A DNA stretch of 64,000 bases, taken from NCBI GenBank assembly GCA_028285585.1, contig JANQOU010000003.1, positions 166,557 to 230,556 on the forward strand, in the 5' to 3' direction. The stretch comes from Acidimicrobiia bacterium (GTDB taxonomy: Bacteria; Actinomycetota; Acidimicrobiia; Spongiisociales; ZC4RG35). The notes under the pieces were generated by a model, which saw only the letters and a list, made by a program, of their open reading frames with translations, had not been told where the DNA came from and made no database searches. A program made the position numbers and the translations under genes. Shown piece by piece: positions 58,182 through 64,000 of this stretch (position 1 is its first letter; every line of letters begins with the position of its first letter).

Positions 58182-60470
58182 CTAGCCATCGGTCGCTTCT
58201 TCACAGTTTGCGTTGGTCGCGACGCCCGCGATCGCATCGGGTCTCGCGTTGAAGAACGCCTCGGTCAGCTCGTACTGGGAGTGGCCGTTGCCCTCCGTTG
58301 GGTCGCTATCGACCAACAGGGCACGTTGAGCCATTTCCGAGATCGGCACTTCCTCCCCTCCGAGTGGATCGGTGTCCCGCCACAAGTTGATCCAGTGGCC
58401 GATGCGCTGTTCTTCACTGTTCACCGTGCTCAGCGAGCATTCCACGACATGTGCCAACTCGGCGACGCCCGCCGCGGGAAACATCTGCTTGTAGAGAATC
58501 CCCATCGGGCTTCCGTATGTGACGTATCCCTTGATAAGGGAAGCGGAGACACCCCCGTCGGCAAGTGCCACGGTCGCCACCACTGATCCTTGAGAATGAG
58601 CGGTGAGCAGATCGGGCTCGTCTTCGCCAAGCTGCTCGCGCAACGCCTGCACTGCATGAGGACCGTATGCGGGCGGAGCCAGGGGATGGAACCAGCGGGG
58701 CCAGAACGAGCCGGTGTCCCAAAGCATCCCCACCTGGCGACGTGAGTCTTGGCTTCCGAAACCGCCGACGATGCTCTTGAAGATGAGAAAGGTCAGGCCG
58801 AGGATCATCGTCAAGATGGAGAGGTCGACCACCTCGGTCGGGTTGATCGGGATCCGGATGATCGGAAGCTCGAAGGTCCAGGCGTCGAAGCGGGGATCGT
58901 TGACCAACCAGATCAGGCCGGTGGTCACTATCGCGGTGCCAACGCCGAGACCAGCGCTGATACGGGTCGCGGCAATGGAGAGTGCCGCAGCGCCAATCAT
59001 CGCAATCACCGTCATGGCTATGGGCAACAAGCGGTCGTCGTCGAAGACTGCCAGTTTCGACGGGTCACAACCTCCAGAAAGGCAGGTGTTGACAATGGCG
59101 AGCCCACCAAGGGCTAGAGCAACGGCGGCTGCGCCCCCGAAGACCCAAGGTGCGCGTTGGGTGATCTTCCGCAACAGTGCATTGGTTCGCCCGGCCGTCG
59201 GAAGACCGAAGGGCGGCCAGAGGGCGGCCATCCCCGCGGCCGCTACGAACGCCAGCACCAAGACCAGCATCGCGGCGGCTACCCAGGATCCTCCGTTCAC
59301 CATGACTTGTGCGTTGGCGATGACGAAGGGGTCCGCTCCGACCTGGAATGGGTTGGCGTCACCACCGAATCGAAAGATGGCGAATTCTGCCAGCAGTCCC
59401 AGTGCGACACCCATCGCACCTCCAAGCAATCCGGCAAAGGCAAAGGCTCCGGTGGGCAGAAACGGATTCGAGTCTGTGTTGATCCCAGATGCAACCATCT
59501 GGGAAACGAAAGCCATGAACACCGCTGCTCCCAATCCCAGAGCGACGAAGAAGACGATGGTGTGGCTTTTGTCGACTGCGGTGGTGGTGTCAGTCAACGC
59601 TCGAAGTACATGTGCCATCGCCGCCAGCCATACCAACACTCCGGCAATGCCGGCCCAGCGGATGATGAAGAAGACCCAGTTGGTTGAGCTGAACAGAACG
59701 GCGATAGCCGATACCGCGAGGACAATCAACGCCAGTGCTTGTGTCAGCCCGCCCAAGCCTTCTACCCCCCACTCCAGTGAAACCGCGATCAGAGCCAGCG
59801 CTGCACCGAAGTGAAGGCGTCTCAACCGATGGAGGATCGCGTGACGCTCCCACATCGCCGGATGGGTCAGTTTTGCACCAAGAGCAGGGTCATTCCTCTG
59901 TGTTTCCTCCTCTGCCTCGTTGAGCTCCATTCTTGGCGGGAGCGTCCCGGACCGGCTGGGAGACAAGAGAAGCTTGATCTGATCGAGGGCGGAGATGGAC
60001 TGGATCGACGAGCGCGTCGACAAGAACATCGTGATCCCTACGAAGACCACACCGAGCACTGCAGCACCGAGTGCCAATGCGTGTCCGGGCACCATCCCGG
60101 CGTTGATCAGCCATGTCGGGGCCAGATCGAGGAAGACGACGCCGAGCTGGGCGATGAAGAGACCGGTGACACAGAGTCCTGCGAGCCTGATCCAGGCTTG
60201 CGTCCACCGTCTCCCGTCGGCCATCCAGCCGGCGACGTTGGCGAACAGGAAGGGGACTAGAAGAATCCAGAAAGCGGTGACTTTGCTCCCCGAGGTCAAC
60301 GATCCCCAGTGAAAGGCTCGAACGTGAAACGGAGCGTTGGGTCGCTCGTCGCGGTTCTGCTCCCACACTTTGGTCTTGCTGTCTGACCTGTCGTAGGTAA
60401 CCGGGTCGGAGTAGAGCAAGGCCTTTGGCGGGGTTCCCGACATCCCGTGCAGCCGCAGCTCGTCAGTCAT
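58182..60470 (-). CDS. Large polytopic membrane protein with C-terminal lipase-like domain
   Basis: 762 aa. It has about fifteen hydrophobic segments spread along residues 60-590. The start MTDELRLHGMSGTPP resembles the HGxxGTPP opening of actinobacterial alpha/beta-hydrolase-related membrane proteins. Near the C-terminus DLLTAHSQGSVVATVALADG has the Ser nucleophile elbow (AHSQGS), and DTDPLGGEEV and YELTEAFFNAR follow, where the Asp and His of a lipase triad could lie. It may be a membrane-embedded esterase or lipase. No export motif is seen. It is divergent from the NYN gene. Confidence 0.65.
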   Translation of the reverse strand: MTDELRLHGMSGTPPKALLYSDPVTYDRSDSKTKVWEQNRDERPNAPFHVRAFHWGSLTSGSKVTAFWILLVPFLFANVAGWMADGRRWTQAWIRLAGLCVTGLFIAQLGVVFLDLAPTWLINAGMVPGHALALGAAVLGVVFVGITMFLSTRSSIQSISALDQIKLLLSPSRSGTLPPRMELNEAEEETQRNDPALGAKLTHPAMWERHAILHRLRRLHFGAALALIAVSLEWGVEGLGGLTQALALIVLAVSAIAVLFSSTNWVFFIIRWAGIAGVLVWLAAMAHVLRALTDTTTAVDKSHTIVFFVALGLGAAVFMAFVSQMVASGINTDSNPFLPTGAFAFAGLLGGAMGVALGLLAEFAIFRFGGDANPFQVGADPFVIANAQVMVNGGSWVAAAMLVLVLAFVAAAGMAALWPPFGLPTAGRTNALLRKITQRAPWVFGGAAAVALALGGLAIVNTCLSGGCDPSKLAVFDDDRLLPIAMTVIAMIGAAALSIAATRISAGLGVGTAIVTTGLIWLVNDPRFDAWTFELPIIRIPINPTEVVDLSILTMILGLTFLIFKSIVGGFGSQDSRRQVGMLWDTGSFWPRWFHPLAPPAYGPHAVQALREQLGEDEPDLLTAHSQGSVVATVALADGGVSASLIKGYVTYGSPMGILYKQMFPAAGVAELAHVVECSLSTVNSEEQRIGHWINLWRDTDPLGGEEVPISEMAQRALLVDSDPTEGNGHSQYELTEAFFNARPDAIAGVATNANCEEATDG

Positions 60471-60566
60471 CTGTCCTCCCTCTCTGTTGTAGTCGGGAAA
60501 CTACCGAACAGTGGTAGGTCCGTGCAGGGGGAATCTCACCCATGCCGGCCAACTACATTCCGGCAC

Positions 60567-61571
60567 ATGGATGAAGAACGCATCGCCCTGTTCGTCGACT
60601 TCGAGAACCTGGCGATAGGCGCCCGTGAGGCGCTGGGGGGAATGGAATTCGATTTCGAGCCGATTGCCAACGCACTGGCCGAGCGCGGGCGGGTCGTTTC
60701 CCGCAAGGCCTATGCCGACTGGTCGATGTTCCCCGACGCCCGAGCGACCATGACCCGCAGCCATGTCGAGCTGATCGAGATCCCTCAGCGGATGGGAGCG
60801 ACCAGGAAGAACGCCGCCGACATCAAGATGGCCGTCGACGCCATCGAGCTTGCCTTCGAGCGTGACTATGTCACCACCTTCGTTGTCTGCACGGGGGATT
60901 CGGACTTCACGCCGCTGGTTCACAAGCTGCGCGAGCTCAACAAGAAGGTCATCGGGGTGGGGGTCAAGGGGTCGACGTCGAACCTGTTGCCACCCGCCTG
61001 TGACGAGTTTCTCTTTTACGACAACCTCGAGGGCGTCGATCGCCGGTCTCAGCAAAAAGAGAAGGCCGACGACGGCGAGAACGGCGACGTTCCGGCGTTG
61101 GAGACACTGATCACGACAACACTCGGCGGTCTCGAGCGATCCGGTCAAGGCTCGGTGCTGGCCTCTTCACTGAAACGAGCGCTGCTCCGGAAAGACTCCA
61201 CCTTCAGTGAGGCCGACTACGGCTTCAGAGGCTTTGGAGAGTTGCTTCGGCATCTCGAGGACGACGGGTTGATAGAGCTCTCGGAGGGACCCGGCCGGGG
61301 GGATCCAGTCATCCAATTCTCGGCAGGAGGTGGGGGCGAGCAACAAGCTTTCAATCTCCTCCATGAGGTGGTGTCGGAGATCTCGAAGAAGAACGGCCCG
61401 GTTGTGCTGTCCGGGCTGAAGAACCAGCTTCGGAAGAAGCAGTCCGACTTCAGTGAGAAGAAGTTCGGCTACGGAGGCTTTCTCCAATTCTGCAAGGCAG
61501 CCGCCACCCGCGGTGTCATCGACCTCAGTTGGGACGAGGAAGCCGGCGACTACACCGTCACCGCGAGGTAG
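60567..61571 (+). CDS. NYN-domain nuclease with tandem OST-HTH (LOTUS) domains
   Basis: 334 aa. The NYN (PIN-like, LabA/DUF88) ribonuclease domain occupies about residues 1-160 with the acidic metal-site residues in ALFVDFENLAIGA, NAADIKMAVDAIEL and CTGDSDFTPLV. An acidic linker (about residues 165-180) joins two OST-HTH domains (SSLKRALLRKDSTFSEADYG and GLKNQLRKKQSDFSEKKFGY), which bind RNA or nucleic-acid G-quadruplexes in eukaryotic relatives. It is probably an RNA-processing nuclease. The ATG at 60567 is the start; the frame opens at 60447, but that part is not conserved. Confidence 0.85.
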   Translation: MDEERIALFVDFENLAIGAREALGGMEFDFEPIANALAERGRVVSRKAYADWSMFPDARATMTRSHVELIEIPQRMGATRKNAADIKMAVDAIELAFERDYVTTFVVCTGDSDFTPLVHKLRELNKKVIGVGVKGSTSNLLPPACDEFLFYDNLEGVDRRSQQKEKADDGENGDVPALETLITTTLGGLERSGQGSVLASSLKRALLRKDSTFSEADYGFRGFGELLRHLEDDGLIELSEGPGRGDPVIQFSAGGGGEQQAFNLLHEVVSEISKKNGPVVLSGLKNQLRKKQSDFSEKKFGYGGFLQFCKAAATRGVIDLSWDEEAGDYTVTAR

Positions 61572-61573
61572 CC

Positions 61574-62443
61574 GTGCGCTATCTGAACGCGGCCGAAACA
61601 CGCCGGGCTCTGCCTATGCCAGTCGCCATCGAGGCGATGGTCGAGGTCTTCACCGGTGAGTCGGAGACGCCTCTTCGCTCACTGCTGGGTGGCTCACTGG
61701 TGATGCCGGGGCGTCTTGACGATCACATGGCGATCAAGGTCGTCTCGACGGTGCCCGGGAACCCTGCGGGCCTGGTGGTCTTGTTCGGCGGCGACGGGAG
61801 CCCGGTGGGCATCGTCGACGGGCCGACGCTGACTGCGATACGCACAGGAGCCGTAGCCGGGTTGGCGACGAGATTGCTTGCTAGCGAAGGGGCGAGCACT
61901 CTGGCGATGCTCGGCGCAGGTGCGATGGCGTTCGATCAAATCGAAGCTGTGCGCGCGGTGCGGCCGATCGCGCGGGTGCTGGTGTGGTCGCGCGACAAGG
62001 CCAACGCCGAGGGTCTTGCAGGGCGTGTCGGGGGAGCGGCAGTCAGCGACCCGGACGAAGCCGTGTCGCTCGCGGATGTCGTGTCCTGTGCCACCCCGGC
62101 CAAGACAGCGCTGTTCTCGTCGGAGGCTGTGCAAGAGGGCACCCACGTCAATGCCGTCGGTGCCTTCACCCCCGAGATGGTGGAAGTGCCGGCAGAGGTG
62201 CTCGACAGGGGCTATGTCGTCGTGGATGACCTTGAGGCAGCAGCTGCCGAGGCCGGTGACCTGATTCAGGCAGACCGCGTCGCCAACACCACTTTGTTTG
62301 ACCTGGTGGCAGGCACGCATCCCCAAATAGGCGAGGACGTCACTGTGTTCAAGAGTGTCGGGATAGCCGCACAAGACGTGGCAGCGGCCCGTGTCGCGTT
62401 GGCCGGAGCTGAATCGTCCGGGATCGGCACCTACCTGGCCTAA
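61574..62443 (+). CDS. Ornithine cyclodeaminase / mu-crystallin family protein
   Basis: NAD(P)-binding protein, 289 aa, with the N-terminal dimer/substrate domain (SLLGGSLVMPGRLDDHMAIK) and a Rossmann fold (LAMLGAGAMAFDQIEAVRAV), IRTGAVAGLATRLLA and HVNAVGAFTPEMVEVPAEV. Members are ornithine cyclodeaminase, alanine dehydrogenase or Delta1-pyrroline/piperideine reductase; the substrate is unknown. GTG at 61574, just after the NYN stop, is used. It overlaps the DUF2277 gene at the 3' end by 4 bases (convergent). Confidence 0.83.
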   Translation: MRYLNAAETRRALPMPVAIEAMVEVFTGESETPLRSLLGGSLVMPGRLDDHMAIKVVSTVPGNPAGLVVLFGGDGSPVGIVDGPTLTAIRTGAVAGLATRLLASEGASTLAMLGAGAMAFDQIEAVRAVRPIARVLVWSRDKANAEGLAGRVGGAAVSDPDEAVSLADVVSCATPAKTALFSSEAVQEGTHVNAVGAFTPEMVEVPAEVLDRGYVVVDDLEAAAAEAGDLIQADRVANTTLFDLVAGTHPQIGEDVTVFKSVGIAAQDVAAARVALAGAESSGIGTYLA

Positions 62444-62658
62444 GACGCCTGCGCAGCGCCTCTGATCTCCAAGTGGTCGAGGAGCCTTTGCGAGGCTTTG
62501 GCGATCTCGCTCACTGCCTCGTCGAAGACCTCGGTGTTGTGCTGAGCGGGTTTGCTGAATCCTGAGATCTTCCGCACGTATTGAAGGGCGGCGGCTTCGA
62601 TCTCTTCTGGTGGTGCAGGCTCGGCGCCTTCGCGTAGTCGCTTGATGGAACGGCACAT
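62440..62658 (-). CDS. DUF2277 family protein
   Basis: Small 72-residue protein with the DUF2277 signature MCRSIKRLREGAEPAPPEEI and ALQYVRKISGFSKPAQHN, mostly helical. The function is unknown. It is near-universal in actinobacteria. ATG start, 10 bases after the stop of the membrane-protein gene upstream, so the two are co-transcribed. Confidence 0.85.
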   Translation of the reverse strand: MCRSIKRLREGAEPAPPEEIEAAALQYVRKISGFSKPAQHNTEVFDEAVSEIAKASQRLLDHLEIRGAAQAS

Positions 62659-62668
62659 GCCACCGAAC

Positions 62669-63541
62669 CTACCTTGCTCGTCTCCTGATTCGCTCGGCCT
62701 CGTTTGCTGCCAATGCCAGCACCAGGGTTCCCGCGATCGGTATCACCGCGGTCGATCCCGGGCCGCTGAGAAAGGTTGCCAGGAAGGTCAGCACCGCCAC
62801 AAGTGACCGGCCCACATGTAGCCGCGTCGGTGCCACGAGGTTCTTCAACCTGGAGTCGACGACGCTCACCGGCACCTCGGGCTCGCGACTCACCGCGATC
62901 AGGGCGATCGCTCCAACAGCGATGATCACCGCACTCTGGACGTCAGGCACCGCTTGGGGGAAGACGTTTGAGGCCGTCGCGACCGCGGTGGCGATCAGTG
63001 CAGTCAGGGCGGCTGCATACACAGCCATCGGGCGCTGCTCGTCGGCCATGCGGTCGTCGATGTACATCGCGATGGCTATCCCGAATCCCGCTGCCCATCC
63101 GGCGGTGGTTCTCGAGATCACGATGGCAAGAGCCCCCGCCCACATGTAGTCCACGACCAGAGGTCGCCGCCCGGTGGTGTTGACGACGAGACGGGCGGCA
63201 ACCATCAGGCCGAACAAGGCACCTATGGCATCCGGCGACTGACCGGCCAACACCCAGGCACCGGCTCCGATGCCCGCAACCAGAGCGGTCCACTCGTGGT
63301 CGGGGTTCACCTCCCGTCCCAGTGCCCACGCACCGAACACGTAGGCGGGAGCCCACAAGAAGCTCGGGGTCTCCTCGGTGAAGGCGAGAACACCTGCGGC
63401 AAGGAGCGCTATCAGTGCGATGAGAGCAATCGCCCGATTGCTCCAGTACGTGAAGTCCAGCGGGCGGCCGAGATGTAGGCGAAAACGCATCCGATCAGAT
63501 TCTGACCGTTTCCGGGTGGCTACGTGGGAATCATCACCCAT
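62669..63541 (-). CDS. Hypothetical polytopic membrane protein
   Basis: 290 aa after choosing the ATG at 63541 (MGDDSHVATRKRSESD). The frame is open for 37 more codons, but these overlap the start of the divergent ClC gene. About eight helices, with no recognised family. The charged N-terminus is cytoplasmic (RKRSESDRMRFRLHLGRPL). The promoter region shared with ClC is only 20 bases, so both may have leaderless transcripts. Confidence 0.65.
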   Translation of the reverse strand: MGDDSHVATRKRSESDRMRFRLHLGRPLDFTYWSNRAIALIALIALLAAGVLAFTEETPSFLWAPAYVFGAWALGREVNPDHEWTALVAGIGAGAWVLAGQSPDAIGALFGLMVAARLVVNTTGRRPLVVDYMWAGALAIVISRTTAGWAAGFGIAIAMYIDDRMADEQRPMAVYAAALTALIATAVATASNVFPQAVPDVQSAVIIAVGAIALIAVSREPEVPVSVVDSRLKNLVAPTRLHVGRSLVAVLTFLATFLSGPGSTAVIPIAGTLVLALAANEAERIRRRAR

Positions 63542-63561
63542 GGCTATACCCTCCGGTAGTC

Positions 63562-64000
63562 GTGACCAGCCCACTAGAGAGCCTTCGCAAGGTCCCTGCC
63601 GTAGGTGTTCTCGCCGAGCGACGTCTCGGCGGCTATTTGGCGCTGTCCGCACTCGTTGGAGTGGGTGTCGGGTTGGGTGCCGCCGGCCTGGTCCTGCTGG
63701 TGGAGTGGATCGGCCATCTCCTGGAGCCGCTGTTCGAGCCGCTGTTCAACACCGAGGAGACCGGGCTCTGGTCGGTGGAGAGGCTTTGGATCTTCGTAAC
63801 GGTGCCGTTCGGGCTCTGGCTGGCATGGAGCATTGCTAGGCGGCTCGCTCCTGAGACGGCCGGTGACGGTGTGCCGGAAGCGGTCGCCTCTCTTGCGGTT
63901 CACGGCGGGCGGATGAGGCGACGCGTTGTCCCATTGAAACTTGCGGCCACCGCCATCACCGTCGGCTTCGGCGGATCGGCGGGACGGGAAGGTCCCATCG
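63562..64000 (+). CDS. ClC-family chloride channel/transporter (3' end outside window)
   Basis: Voltage-gated-type chloride channel, N-terminal part of about 146 codons. The first helices and the selectivity-filter region GGSAGREGPI (the GxxGREGP motif) are at the right edge. The GTG at 63562 gives MTSPLESLRKVPAVGVLAER; no better start is seen. Without the rest it cannot be told whether it carries the proton-glutamate of an antiporter. Confidence 0.88.
   Translation, partial: MTSPLESLRKVPAVGVLAERRLGGYLALSALVGVGVGLGAAGLVLLVEWIGHLLEPLFEPLFNTEETGLWSVERLWIFVTVPFGLWLAWSIARRLAPETAGDGVPEAVASLAVHGGRMRRRVVPLKLAATAITVGFGGSAGREGPI

Noticed and set aside
58714..59814. Long plus-strand frame of 366 codons inside the large membrane-protein gene
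   Set aside because: It is the antisense shadow of 58182-60470; it is Ala/Pro/Thr-rich with no motif, while the minus strand has clear helices and a hydrolase elbow.

Overview
The window looks like a piece of an actinobacterial chromosome, most probably from a free-living, perhaps aquatic, Acidimicrobiia-like lineage. The reasons are the gene order radA-disA-carD-ispF-cysS-rlmB, a DUF3263 gene next to a LytR_C protein, a wax-ester/DGAT acyltransferase, a DUF2277 gene, many GTG/TTG starts and a high-GC sequence. The species cannot be named from sequence alone. No rRNA operon or CRISPR array is visible. Two tRNAs are present: Thr (TGT) and Arg (CCT).

Layout. 1-2.0 kb: two permeases of a nucleoside/sugar ABC importer, the first cut by the window edge. 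2.0-4.2 kb: a cytochrome P450 and a convergent zinc-ribbon membrane protein. 4.4-9.9 kb: a conserved housekeeping block (RadA, DisA, CarD, IspF, CysS, RlmB), then tRNA-Thr inside a field of hairpins and tandem repeats. 10.5-13.4 kb: DUF3263, LytR_C, a membrane protein and an AI-2E-family exporter. 13.5-19.2 kb (minus strand): a full branched-chain amino-acid ABC operon, livK-livH-livM-livG-livF. 19.3-23.4 kb: AlaX, a CvpA-CAP fusion, an EamA transporter and WS/DGAT. 23.4-26.2 kb: a scarred junction with a frameshifted IS481-type element, tRNA-Arg, a DDE-like fragment and a truncated M23 peptidase.

26.5-52.1 kb is a catabolic island. It holds an SDR, a succinate-semialdehyde-type aldehyde dehydrogenase, an AcoX-like NAD-kinase homologue, an IclR regulator, a class III aminotransferase and a divergent two-subunit glycine-decarboxylase-like enzyme. 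It continues with a fused Hcn/opine-oxidase-type flavoprotein, a DHDPS-family lyase, a lambda-crystallin-type dehydrogenase, a two-subunit CoA-transferase, a DadA-like oxidase, thiolase and amidohydrolase relics, an aspartoacylase-family deacylase, a cytosolic solute-binding-fold protein, a second SDR, a dipeptide/oligopeptide ABC importer and an Old Yellow Enzyme. The set implies uptake of a peptide-like or N-substituted amino compound, deacylation, flavin oxidation, deamination or decarboxylation, and entry into acyl-CoA metabolism. The actual substrate is not evident. Six copies of a 15-base palindrome, GTNCG-N5-CGNAC, sit upstream of the island's regulator and of its main transcription units. 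They resemble the site described for PcaR-type IclR regulators and suggest one regulon.

52.9-64 kb returns to chromosomal genes: ferrochelatase, a DUF454 protein, a CydDC-like exporter pair, a large membrane protein with a lipase-like C-terminus, a NYN nuclease with tandem OST-HTH domains, an ornithine-cyclodeaminase homologue, DUF2277, a membrane protein and the start of a ClC chloride channel. The best candidate for something undescribed is the island, in particular its atypical GcvPA/GcvPB pair with no H or T protein nearby.
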